A stretch of 64,000 nucleotides of DNA from Geosiphon pyriformis (lineage: Eukaryota; Glomeromycota; Glomeromycetes; Archaeosporales; Geosiphonaceae). The translations under genes were made by a program, and so were the position numbers. Shown one piece after another: positions 29,632 to 42,181 of this stretch. The stretch spans positions 397,924-461,923 of the forward strand of contig JAAOMT010000563.1 in assembly GCA_016748015.1 (NCBI GenBank). The letters are read 5' to 3'. The number at the start of each line of letters is the position of its first letter. Within the stretch, counting starts at the first letter, position 1. The notes beneath the pieces are model-generated. The model made no database searches. It was not told the DNA's origin and saw only the letters and a program-made list of their open reading frames with translations.

Positions 29632-31140
29632 TTTGGATAACACCCGATTGAATTATAAACATCCAAGGTGGATAATGAACAATTATAAATTCGCTCGATA
29701 ATGTTACTTTACTGATGGAACAGCCAATGGAAGTTTAATTAATAAGCCTCGAAAGGAAGGCAAAGTATTTTAGATACACGATTGTCTCGAATCCTGTATA
29801 CTTTGTTGCTTCTTTGGCATAGCTTTCTTTCGACGTAGGAAATTTTTATTTATTGGTATAGGTCGCCATCATATATTACACTCTTTTATCATTAGGCAAT
29901 ATTATTCATTACTCGCACATTTTTCTAATAATAAAATTAATTATTCTATCTTTTTATTAAATTGATTATATATTTAATAAAATGGTCTTTTTTTAATTTT
30001 ATTATTATTAAAAATATTATAATTTGTTTTATTTATAATTATGTTTTTTTTAACAAGATTTATTACAATACAATAAAAAATATGTTTTAAAGTAAATGTG
30101 GTTTATCTTTTTTTTTACATGTAACCAGCCACTTGGGCTAATTAAAACTATATTAGACATCTAACACAACTGAATTATTCATTTTCAAACCTGAAAAAAT
30201 AAATGTCTTTTTTTATAATCAAAAAAAACTAAATAAGTTTTAAGCATATTTAAATTTTGTACAATCAAACTGAAAACTATAAATACAAAACTTACATATT
30301 ATTAAACACTAATTTTTTATCTTTAATCCAATTTTTTTTTATAGAAATTTAAATATTTTTTATATATTAATTATTAATTATTAACAAAAATTAATTAACT
30401 TAAAACCAATTATTTTTGCAAAATCAAAAATTTATAAATTAGATTTTAAACATATAACTTTTGTATATTGTTATATAAAACAAATTATTTTAATATTTGT
30501 TAAACATTTTTAAATAATTAATTTCTTGGTATTTAAATTTTTATATATAAAAACACATAATCAAAAAACTTAATTATATTATAAAAAATATATATGAAAC
30601 AGTAAAATATAAGTTATTAATAAAATCAAATTTAATATAAAAATTTAATAATTAAATTAACTTTACTTATATTTAATTTATATTTTTAATTATATATTAA
30701 TATATTTAAAATTAAATCTAATTTTTAATAAGTATAAACAATAATATTATAAATTTTTTTTATAAAATATTTAATATTAACTAATATAAATATATTATTT
30801 AAAGTTTTTAAAATTTTTTAAATGTTTAATAATAATATAAATTTAAACAAATAATTATATCTGTCATAATATTATTTATTTTATTATTTTTAATATATAT
30901 AAATATCTTTTAATTTTGTTTATTATTTTTATAATAATTATTTATGTTTATAATAATTAAAAATTTATTTTATATTATATAATAAAAATAATTTTTGTTT
31001 TTTTATTTAATTTGTTTTTTATTAAAAATTTATTTAATAAATAATTTTAAAAACTTTTAAAACAAATTCTTAAATAAATATTTGATTAAATTTTATATTA
31101 TTTATTTAATATATATATATATGTATATATTTTTTTTACA
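29632..31140. other. Very AT-rich DNA on the 3' side of the dead LINE
   Basis: From about 29920 G and C almost vanish. There is no coding signal. This is the left part of the 29.9-41.7 kb island and lies downstream of the LINE's coding end. Confidence 0.6.
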
Positions 31141-31260
31141 AAATTAATGAGTGAAGTCTAACTGCTATTTAGTACATAAAACCAAACTAAATGGAACAAA
31201 CTAAATACAATTCATGCACTTACTACATATAATTAGCCATTTGAATCAGACAAAGCAATA

Positions 31261-31959
31261 TTACATATTTATATCAACAAATATATTACTATCTAAATCT
31301 GAAAAAAAATAACACAATCTGTACTTACCAAAATTAACAGCAAAAGATTCCATAATACTAAGCATACAAACTATCTCATTTAATAATAAAGACATCATAT
31401 AACAAGACAAGTTCAAAACCAAACTATTATTACTGATTAAACCAGCTTTTTCTATATTCACCTAATGCTTAGATCTAACAAGCCACATCTTAGAATAATT
31501 TAATTTTACCACAAACTTAACATATTTGACAAAAGCCAGAACAGTCTTTTCCTTTTTTTTTAAGACCAAAACAGTTTCAGCAAGCCAATTTCTCAACACA
31601 AAACCTTTGCAAATCATAGTATAAAGACCCATATTTAAAGAATACATTGAAAGTAATTACAAAATAGCTGAAACAAACAGGCAAAAAAAACTTGTCAATG
31701 ATATCTATTTTTCAATAATCTTAACCAAGATGTTCTTATAAAGACTAATATTATCAAAACAAGTAAAAATATAATCAGACAACTCCATCTCATTACACAG
31801 CAAGCATAGCACTCTAAGATAATTTTTGTTATACAATCTCTTTCTAATCATCATTAACAGCTGTCTATATACTGTTTTTATCAAATATGTATACAAACAA
31901 GCCAATTTCTTACTAGTAAACCCAGATAGCATATGTGAATCAAGTTGCCAAATTTTCAT
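31261..31959 (-). pseudogene. LINE C-terminal region remnant
   Basis: Minus-strand pieces such as LRVLCLLCNEMELSDYIFTC show the CxxC pattern and spacing often seen after RNase H in LINE polyproteins. It is broken into short frames. Confidence 0.5.
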
Positions 31960-32409
31960 AGTAATATCTCAATCTATCTCCCTAATCATAATACTTGGAA
32001 CCATATTATAACCAAGACTAGTTTTCTAATGAGCACAGCAAATTAACCAATACAGATTACAAATAAAATAACAAACATTACCAAACACAGCAGTATTCTT
32101 AGCAACCAAAAATCATTTTTAAATCCCAACTGGCAAAGAAAAAAAAGAGAAAGTGGTCTTACTAGCCAACATATTAGCCCTAATATTGCTTAGAACTCCT
32201 AAATATCTCTTAACTTTTACTCATTTAACAGAAATGCTTTTATCCTTAATAAAATTGGCTATATGCAATCTCTTGATTCAATATTAATTGCAAAAGTCAG
32301 ACATGGCAAATAAAATTTCAAATACATAAGCATCAATCACAGATTGGCTGTTCAAATAAAAAACTATAGCACAAAAAGATAGAACATACTTCAAAACTAA
32401 TACAACAGC

Positions 32410-32730
32410 TTACAACACAGCCAAAGTAGAAAACAAAAACCCAAATACTTTAACTTTAATATCCATGTCTACAACCAGAAAATAAGCAGTTATCTTATTC
32501 ACCACTTTAACAGAACCAGTATTTTTCAAGAATCCATCTGTATAGACTTTAATACAATCTAACCAAATTTTCAGTAAACTATCACATACATTAGAGAACT
32601 TTTCAGAATTTAAGACATTTAACACAAACAATCTGGGATTAACAATTGACTCAACTTCCAAAAAAACATTATTGCTCATAAACTCAGAAGCCAACACAAA
32701 CCAATAAGATACAGAGCTCCTTAGATCCAA
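32410..32730 (-). pseudogene. LINE RNase H remnant
   Basis: IKVYTDGFLKNTGS matches the first strand and the catalytic Asp of RNase H (YTDGS in active enzymes). The later FSTLAVL corresponds to the usual STLAEL, where the catalytic Glu has become Val. Confidence 0.7.
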
Positions 32731-33227
32731 TCTTTTTTACTGTTGAAATGTCTTCTAGTTTATCATATTTTCTTTTTTGTCCAAAAGTCTGTTACCAAAC
32801 ACAACACCAAATCACCTCAAAAAGAAAACAGAATCATAAAACAAGAGCTGTCTCAAGATGCCAGACATCAGAAACTTATTAGACTTATAAAAAGTGCTAG
32901 ACAATTTGTTTATTAAAGACAACTCATTATTCAAAAATATTTTTACCATACCAGCCAAAAAATTATTTACTGGACTAACTTACAGCTTGACAAAAAATTA
33001 CAAAGAATTTAAAGAAGACCATCTTAGAATCTGCAAATCCAAAAACTTATGTTCAAATAAATATCCAAGAACATTTCAGATATTGGAAAAAGAGACCAAT
33101 GAAGTCAACTTCTCTTTAGACTAGACTTGCTTAAAAGATTTCAAACTATACAAAGATAGATGATACAACACTTTACTAAGAAAGTTACAAGATAAACCAG
33201 TCTTAATTTTAAAATCCTTTCTAATTA

Positions 33228-34882
33228 TTATATCTCACTTGTAATACACACCTGTAGAAACAAAACTAAACTGCATTCAAAATTAACTATGGGCTGCAGG
33301 ACAGCTGAAATTAAGTAAAAAAATTGTTTATCTGTAATAGTCTTTCTTAATACCATATTAAAAATGAGTCTAAACCAAATTAGACTTAAAAAAACTCTTA
33401 ATAGACAAAAAAATCTCCAAGTATATATGTAACTTACCCTTCTTAGCAATTAAAATTGGCAAACTATTAATCAAAAGTAAGACAAATCTGACACCTTGAT
33501 TGATGGGAATAGCCACTGTCTTATTATTATTAATTGAAATATTATTAACAATAAAGAACTTGTTAGCAATGTTCAAAATATACTGTGCAAAAGCTTGACA
33601 ACTTCTAACCCAAATTGTATTATCAATAAAAGTACTAGTAGCAAAAAAAGAAATCTCCAACAGTCTTAATTCTGCCAGACTTAATTGCAAACCTAATATC
33701 AATTCTGTATCTACATAAATGCTTATACCTTTTTATCTTACACAAAAGTGGATCATAGAAAATTTTCTAAAAAAGTGAAAAAAACACCTTACTTTGATCC
33801 AAATCATCATAAACTCTATAATCATTTGATAGTCCAAAATTTATTATCACTCTATTGAACCAATTCTCATGAATATTGCCAAAAAACCTAATAAACCAAC
33901 TGTATATTTTAATGTAATACAAGCTAGTCTTTAAATAATGCCAGCCCACTAAATCATAAGCTTTGTGCATATTCTGTAATATCAACCAAAGCTTTTTGTT
34001 CTTTTCCAGAGCATTTTTGACAACCAATTCAATGGCAAAAATAGGAAACTGAGTCAAAGTATTTTTCAACACTAAAAAATTATTACCATAAAAAATGTTA
34101 AATTTGCTACAAGCTAATGATATCCAATTAGAGAAGATTTTAGACAAGATTTTACAAACTATTTTGACTAATGCAATAGACCTAGTATTTGTCAAAACTC
34201 TATTTTATTCATAAAATTTTGGGATCATTGAAACTTATGCTCTTTTCTAGAGAGTTGAAACCACATCCAAAGTTAAACATAAATTCAATATTTTCAAAAA
34301 ACACACCAACATTTTATCATCACAATACTTTCAAAGCTTATTAAATATCCTTAACAATCTGGCAGCTTTATTATTCAGCAAATTACCAACAATTAAAGAC
34401 AACTTTTCCATATTAATTTTCTTTATAATACTTGAGAAAACATTATTATCTACATAGTTCAGAGACATATATTGACAAGACCAAAAATCAGACATTCTTA
34501 AGAGCACTGACTGTTTCTTTGTTTACCTCATTATGATTTTATTTACCTTAAGCTTTGTCTCATCAGGCTTAATTACCAACTTATTATTTACTACCAAGTA
34601 ATCCAAACCAATTTTGCAAAATAGATATTCCAAAATGCTTTTTATTATTCATCTTTTGTCAGAACAGAAATTTTTCATACAATAATTAATTGCTTTCCTA
34701 ATAGCCATATTTTTAGTAGTTTTTGATTCATAATACTTAGATTTCTGATATTTTTTCCTTATCACTGATAAATGTTTAACCAAATTCAATAAACTCATAT
34801 TATTTAGAACCATGTTATTAATCTTGAATGTCTTAACCTCATTAATAGCCAACCAAACCTTGACAAAACAATTAAAATCCAA
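33228..34882 (-). pseudogene. LINE reverse transcriptase remnant
   Basis: Recognisable RT blocks are RSIALVKIVCKILSKI, ELVVKNALEKNKKLWLIL, KAYDLVGWHYLK and GLSNDYRVYDDLDQ. The catalytic box, normally F-x-D-D, reads FIDN (33619-33630), so the second Asp is lost. Several frames and internal stops are present. Confidence 0.8.
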
Positions 34883-34899
34883 AAAATTTTCAGAATTCT

Positions 34900-36158
34900 A
34901 ACATTTTACAATTTTTACAACAAGCTGCTCTAATTTAAAAAATTTTGAAGAATGTTTGTTCTTTAAACAATCATACTTATTATACTAAACTTTAGAAAAC
35001 ATCTTATCAACAGCTTGTACCATAACTTCCTCCAGTACTTTCCACATTATATCTAAGTTACTTTTGTTCTTTATAATTCCAAACATGCTTGACCTTACCA
35101 ACAACTTGACAGAAAAATGCTTCTTAAAATACAACCACTGGGCCTCATTTGCATTTCCCAACTTAAATTTTCACTGGTTTCAGTTGGCCTGCTTATGAAA
35201 ACTGTTAAGACAAGCATCCAGAAGTTCATCCAAACTAACTAAGATTGAAACTGCCTTATGATTCATATCAAAAAACTCTAACACATTATTGACTTTATGT
35301 AATGCAACTGTAGATACCAGATTCTTACTCACAAAAATGAAATTGATAACTTTTTTAAAACCTCTAGAATTGTTCCAAGTAGAAATCTTAACTAATGAAT
35401 GTTTACAAAATAAGTTAACTAATTCTAAGTCTACACAAACTTGAAACTTGCACTTCTTTTAGTACTATCTTCATTGAAGTTTCTACTTAAGACCACAAAA
35501 GTGCTAGAGTTGACTGTCTTGGCAATGAAAAAATTAATAACAAATGCCTGACAAAATTTTGCTTTGGCAAAAGCACTAGTATATAAACCCAGAACTATAA
35601 CTAACAACTTTTTTTTAAATAAAAATTGAACTGAAATAATCCTACTAGGAATCTCTTCTACTTTAGACATATATCAAATCAGAGAATTGTTCACAATAAT
35701 GGCCATCCTAGCACCAAAAAAACTCTTATCTAAACCAGATGTAAAAATTCAGACTCTATCAAATTTGTTTATAATCCATAACTTAACACTAGACCTCAAT
35801 TTTGTTTCAGTAATAATTGATATTATGTTATCTAAGTTAATATGCCAATGCACAATATTCTTTTGTTTAGCCAGAACATTAATGCCACAAACATTACACA
35901 TAGCAATTTTTCATACCAAATTACTCATTAAGACAAAAAGTGTACCAAAAAACCTAAATCAGCACACAACCAATTCAATTTTGCTAAAACAAAACTGATA
36001 GAGGCCTTAAGAGCCACCAATTTCGATTCCAGACTGCCTATCTTGGTGGTTAAAATCTTTGAATTACTTAAACCCAGAACTGAACTCGTATTCATCAAAG
36101 ATAAAAGAGAGATTACAAAGAGTACCTGCAAAACATTCAAAACCATATTTAAATCCAA
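34900..36158 (-). pseudogene. LINE endonuclease-region remnant
   Basis: The piece with IPSRIISVQFLFKKKLLVIV, TSAFAKAKFCQAF and SSTFVVLSRNFNED fits the APE-like endonuclease of LINEs, where the last part is normally GGDFN with a catalytic Asp; here it reads RNFN. A coiled-coil-like piece (IGSLESKLVALKASI) precedes it. Confidence 0.6.
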
Positions 36159-36203
36159 ATTCGAATTTGAATTTAAGGAAACAATTACAGCAGAAGAAGA
36201 ATA

Positions 36204-37552
36204 TTAAGAAACAAATACCATAGGCACCAGATCAACTATGCTCAGCTTTTTAATAATACTCAACACTTGATCAGCTAAAAGCTCTAAAAAACATTCCAGA
36301 GAAGCCAGGCAATCATTAATCAGAGAACTATTTTGAACAACTAGTGTGTTTTCTTTATTAAATAAAGCACCAGAAAAAAAGAAACTGGAATTAGAGCCAA
36401 AGTTGAAATAAAAATCACTAAAAGAAAAAGCAAGTAAGACCACTTGTGCCCAAGATTTGTTACTAAAAACAGCAAAATAGAAAGTTAGGACACTCTTTTT
36501 TACATACAACTTAGTAAGCTCAAGGTGGCTTTTTTCTAAGATAATTTTCTTATAAAATTTTGAAGAAAACAAGACTAATACATCCAATATATTACATTCA
36601 AGAGCTAAATGCCCAAAACATCTGCATTTCTTATACTTAACCAAATTCATCTTTGTCCAAAAGAATTTAATATCTTTAAATATTAACACAATATGATAAA
36701 CAGATTCTAACTTCTTACCTGTTTTAAAACAAATCATGCACAGCAAACCTGATTGCCAAAGTCCAATAAACAATTAATAATACAGGTTTTCTTACCAGTT
36801 TCTTTAAAAGAATATTCAAATCATAAGCAGTTGTCTCCATCAACAAAGTAAACAAAAGCATTTTAAACCAATCTCTTAATGTTTAGATATTACAATCTCT
36901 CACAGCTTTGGCTATGTGCACAAAATTTTTATTGATTAAGAATAATTATCTAGCAGCCAACAGATCAGCTTGACCTAATTCAGTGAATTTTATCACAGTC
37001 TTTTGCTACATTCCAATTAATTAAATTTTGATTAACACAATCTGACCAAACTTGGCAACTGCAGCGACGATCATTTTTTTAGGCATATCTATGGGAATTT
37101 TTTTGATTACTATAGCTTAATTTTTTCAAACTTTAAGGAGGTAGTGATTTTTCCAAAACCATTAACTAATGAAAAATTTTTTCTAATAAATTAAGTTTTT
37201 GCTATTGCTAATTTCTTTTTCACAGCTAAAAGATTGATATTTAGAGCAAAAAATTTCTTAACTAATACTTTAATCTGGGTTTTCACAATTTTGAAATCAA
37301 TTCATCTTTTGTCAAAAGAGATATTGAGAGAAAAAGGGAGAAAATTCATATTTTCATTTATTCCAAAGTCAATAATATCAATAAGAAGACCATTAACCAA
37401 ATTAGTATTGTTTTTCTTAGCTTTAGAGATTGATACAGCCAAGCCAAGAAAAAAACACCACTTAAGTTCATCACAGAACCACCAATCTTACTGTCATTAA
37501 ATTCATTGTCTATATCCAAATACATGTCTTTATTAATACCAGATTTGATCAA
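36204..37552 (-). pseudogene. LINE ORF1/gag-like remnant with damaged zinc knuckle
   Basis: Contains KYKKCRCFGHLALECN, a CCHC knuckle whose first Cys is lost, then SWAQVV and CLASLECFLELLADQV, blocks typical of this LINE family. The far N-terminal part (YLDIDNEFNDSKIGGSVMNL) is separate and shifted. Confidence 0.65.
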
Positions 37553-37830
37553 AGAAATTTTTTTTCATTACCAGAGTGTTTTATATTGCCAACAGAGACT
37601 TTTTTCTTTTGAAAAAAAGTATCATCAACAGAATTATGAAAAATATTCTTAGAAGCCTTTTTTTTAAATATACTACTATTTGAAATAGTCTTCAAGTTCA
37701 CCACAAAAGAATTATTAGCTTAAAAAATATTAAGAGAAATAAAACCAGGTAGATAAAATAAAAAAAACTTCTTTTTTTGAAAAATTGCTCTTTGAAGAAT
37801 TTAGATAAAAGAAAGAAAGAAGTTTTTTTT

Positions 37831-40800
37831 ATATGTATTTTTAATTAAGTTTATTTTGAAAAAATATATAAAAATCAAAATAATAATATTAAATAATTTT
37901 TTTATTAAGTATTTTTATATAATTATTATTTAAATTAAAATATTTAAATTACAAAATTTATTTTAATTAATTATATATTAACTAATTAAAATTTTTTAGA
38001 AAATAAAAAAAAATTATTAAATTGTTATTGTTTTTAATATATTTACAAATAATTTAGATATAATATTTAAAAATCAATTCTTAATTTTATAATCAATTTT
38101 ATTAAAAATAATTAAAATATTTTATTGTTTATTTAAAATATATAAACTGCTTTAAAATAAAAATTAATATATAAAATTCTATTAAATAACTGAATAATTT
38201 TAAAAAAATATTATTGCTAATTAATATAAAAATAATTACAAGTTTTAAATTTTTAACTATATTTAAATCTTTTTTATTATATAGTTTTTTCAAAAATTTA
38301 ATATAAATACTTATTAACAAATAACTAAATAAATATTTAATAATACCAATAAAAATACAAATTTTTTTATTATTTGGTTTAAACAAAAGTTTAAAATCTT
38401 AATTTTAATGTCTTAATAACAATTAAAATTAGAAAAAAGAAATCAAAATTCTAAAAAAATTATAATTAAACATATTAAAGTTATATAAAAAACAAAAAAT
38501 TTATGTTTTATGTTTTTTAGTTTTTATTGGTTTTTAAAAACAATTTAATAATAAATATAATTATTAAATTTGTTTAAAAATAAAAAAAACCCAAAAAATA
38601 TATATTTAAACAATATATTTTTTCTATTTATATTTTTTTGTTTTTGTTTTAATTTTTTAAATAACAGTTATTTTTTTGCTTAAATTTTAAATTCTAATAA
38701 ATACTTAATTAATAAATTTATTATTAATTTTGCTTAATTATTATAATTATTAATCTAAACAATACATAAAAACTAACATTTTTAAAAACTTAAATATAAT
38801 CATATTTTAATTGGTTTTAATAATTATAGTTTTTATTAACTAATATATATATTAATTATTTAATATTATATAATTAACTATTTTAATTTTAAATAATAAT
38901 TTTTAATTTAATTAATAATTTTGTTATTAATTTTTTTTTAAAAGATATATTAGCAATAAATTTTTTAATTATAAAAAAACATAAAATTTAAGTATTAAAT
39001 ATAATAAATATATATATTTAAATATTTGTAAATAATAAGTTATTTATTAATATTTACATTTTTTATTTTTTATTTTTTTTAATTTGTATTGTTAAAATTA
39101 GGTTAAAAAGTTATTTGCTTACTTTTATAATTTATTAAATAAAAACATATTATTATTAATTCTAAAAATCATTAAAGTAAAACATAAAATAATAAAAGTA
39201 ATATTATTTTGTTAACAATTATAAATTATTTTTTGAATTTTTTTTAATTTAATTTTTTTTAATTTAATTTTTTAAAGAAAATATTTTAATTAAAATTATT
39301 TTTTATTGATAAACATAGTTTAAAAAATGAAAATACAAAATTATTTAAATTTATATTAATTTAATTGTTAAAATAATAAATTCATTAAAAAAAATTAAAT
39401 AAAAAGACTTAAATTTATATTAAAAGCAAGAATAAATAGACTTTTTTAATAATAATACTCTTTAAAAAAAAAGTATAAATTTATATTTTTGTGTTAATTA
39501 TTATAAATTAATATTATTATAACAAAAATTTATAGTTTTTTTTAATATTTAAAAATTATTAAACAAATTTAAAAATACTGTTTTTTTTTAATATTAAATT
39601 TTAATAAATAAAAATAGATTTTAAAAGTTATTGCAAAATTGTTTTTATTATTAAATATAATATATACAAATTTACAATTATGTTTTTTAAATTAACAAAT
39701 ACTTTTTTAATAATAATATACAAAGTATTTATATTAGTTAATGAAAATTTTGTTTAAATCTATATAAACAATATAATTGTATTATTAAAAATTTAAAATA
39801 AATATTTTAAATATTTACAAAAAGCTTTTAATTTTTAAAAAAATACAAATTTAAAATTTAATTTAATTTAATCTTATTTGGCTAATAATTTATTTAATTT
39901 TTTAAATATTTTATTATTTTTAATTTAACAAAAATCAAAAAAGTTTAATTAATAAATATAATTAAAATATAATTTTTTTCATTGTTTATTACTAAAAATT
40001 TGTTTTTTATTTTATTATTTTTTAAAAATATTAAATATTATTAAAATATTTATTTATAAAAAGCTTATAAAACTTTAAAAACCTATTACTAAATTTATTT
40101 AAAACAATATTATATAAAAAAAAATTTTATTTTTATTTTTATGATTATAACTAAAAAAAAGAATAAAAAAAGTTCAAATATTACTTTTTCTATAGTAATT
40201 AATAAAATTTTATTAAAAAAAATACTTTTTATTATAAAAACAGCTAAACAAAATATTTTAAAAATATTTTTTTTAAATTTTTAAAGTCTTTTTTTTTTGG
40301 TCAATAGTTTTTTTCCAGTTAAAGTTTTTTTTAAGAAACATATTAGAATTAATCTTAATATTGTTTTTATATTCTTTAAAAATTCCAAAATTTTTAATAA
40401 TAAATTAATTAACAAGCTGGTTTTTTTTGTTATTATTATTATTACTATTTTATAAATAACCAAAAAATTAAAAAATTAAAAAAACAATAATAATTACTTG
40501 TATTTATTATTGTTATATTGAATTTTTTTGTGATTTTAAATAAAATTTTCAATAAGATTTCTGTTATAACAATTTGTTTTTTTCTTAATATAAACAACAA
40601 CAATAATAATAACATATTTTTTAAAATAAAATTAGATTAACTATTAATTATATTGTCAAAACTAATATTTTTTAACAGATTTTTATTAATTTTAAAAGTA
40701 AAACAAAACATATTTTTAAGTATATCTCTAATTAATTAGCTTATTAAATTATCTAATTTTAAGAATTAAGCAAATTAAATAAAACTGAATTAAACTTTGC

Positions 40801-41700
40801 TTTTCTGTTTTTTGGAACTATTTTTAATAGTGCTTAAAAAACAATTTCTAATTGTTAAATTTTTTTGATTAGATAATTTTCACTTTGGTATTTAATATTA
40901 TATTCAAAATTAAATTGGCTTTTGTTAATTTTTTGTTGGATTCAAGTTAGTTTTTTATAAATTTTGCATTTCAGAATTTTCTGAATATAATTATTAAAAT
41001 TACTATTAATAATTCTGTGTTTTTGTTTATTTTAATGTTATAGTAATCTTTGTTTTTTATTTTTTTTCTGTTATAATTTGTAATATCTTTTTTAATATGT
41101 TTTTTAATAATATTAAAAATGCTTTTGGTGTTTTTAGTAGTTTTTTCTATTAAGTTGAAGTCTACTAATTTGTAATAATATGTTATTGTTTATTTTAAGA
41201 ATTTTTTCTGTTATTGTTGCTCTTGTTTATTGGTTTGTACTGATAAAAAAAAACAGTGTTAAGATTTTTTTTTTGTTTAACCAAAAAGAGATTATACTTT
41301 AAGAAATACTTTCAAGACCAAATTGATCAATCTTTTATTTAACTCTACTGTTTTTAAGATTAGTAATTTAATTTTTCAAGTTGGTAGTCATATCTGCTTT
41401 GTCTTTTGTTCTTTTGATACTTATTGTTATTAACACTTTGTAACTTTGATAAATTTATACCAAATGCTATGTATGCAAATTTTTTCAAACTCTTAAAGCT
41501 TAATTGATACAACCAAAAGCATTAAAATAATAATAATAATAATAATAATTTTTATTTTTTAATGTATTTTGTATGTATAAAAAAGTGCAAAATTTAAAAA
41601 AATATTTCTTGTATTTTTTAATTACAATTTACTTATTTTTCTAATAAGAAAAATAATAGATTTGGAATTATTCAGATTCTATTGGTAAATAGTTTACAAT
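37831..41700. other. Very AT-rich DNA upstream of the dead LINE
   Basis: About 3.4 kb with hardly any G or C and no CpG seen, fading into ordinary sequence between 41.25 and 41.75 kb. The part near 40690-40930 is similar to 60870-61110 in the other island. No coding signal. Confidence 0.6.
40690..40930 (+). repeat. Diverged AT-rich repeat, copy 1
   Basis: Aligns by eye with 60870-61110 in the same orientation; for example ttaattagcttattaaatta here against ttaattagtctattaaatta there, with matching spacing of the following blocks over about 200 nt. Confidence 0.55.
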
Positions 41701-42181
41701 TCATTAATATATTTGAGATAAAGTTAAACCTATACTTGGCTCACTTTTGATTAACCATTACTCTACAATGAAATCCATAATCTTTTTGAGAGCTCCTTGA
41801 CTTAACATCGATTTACTTCAAATCAATTGCGGGACTTGGTATGAAAACTTGAACACTAATTGATTGCTCAATGCTGAGATTCAGAAAGCACCAAATTCAT
41901 CGGGAAAGTTATTTGGTTAATCGTAATTGGCTTGTGTAGGGAGAAGTTCAAGAAGAGTATGATTTATTCATTCAAGAAGGTGTCAGTGATCAATTGTAGA
42001 AACTTTTACATTGATGAATTGATTAATAAAATCAACTTCATCGATCTTGACGGTATTTCCAATAGTCCATTCTGACATCATAGAACCCATTTCATTGATC
42101 CCCCAAATTCTTTATATATACTTTGGTTTTCATTCGATTTTATGTCTCGATCATATCTTTCACATCTAGGTGTCTACCTCA

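Larger units (their letters stand above)
31141..37830 (-). mobile_element. Decayed LINE (non-LTR) retrotransposon, near full length
   Basis: On the minus strand the parts lie in LINE order across about 6.7 kb: ORF1/gag-like with a damaged zinc knuckle (about 37550-36200), endonuclease-like (about 36160-34900), reverse transcriptase (about 34880-33230), RNase H (32730-32410) and a Cys-containing C-terminal part (about 31960-31260). Every part is broken by stops and shifts. It resembles the abundant LINEs of Rhizophagus as I recall them. CpG is nearly absent over most of its length. No target-site duplication or poly-A tail could be defined because the flanks are degenerate. Confidence 0.85.

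Noticed and set aside
31141-37830. Considered as an integrated virus or LTR retrotransposon
   Set aside because: Order gag-like, endonuclease, RT, RNase H with no integrase, protease or long terminal repeats fits a LINE.
31141-41250. Considered RIP of the Neurospora type as cause of AT richness
   Set aside because: CpA is common and CpG is what is missing in the LINE, which points to CpG deamination instead.
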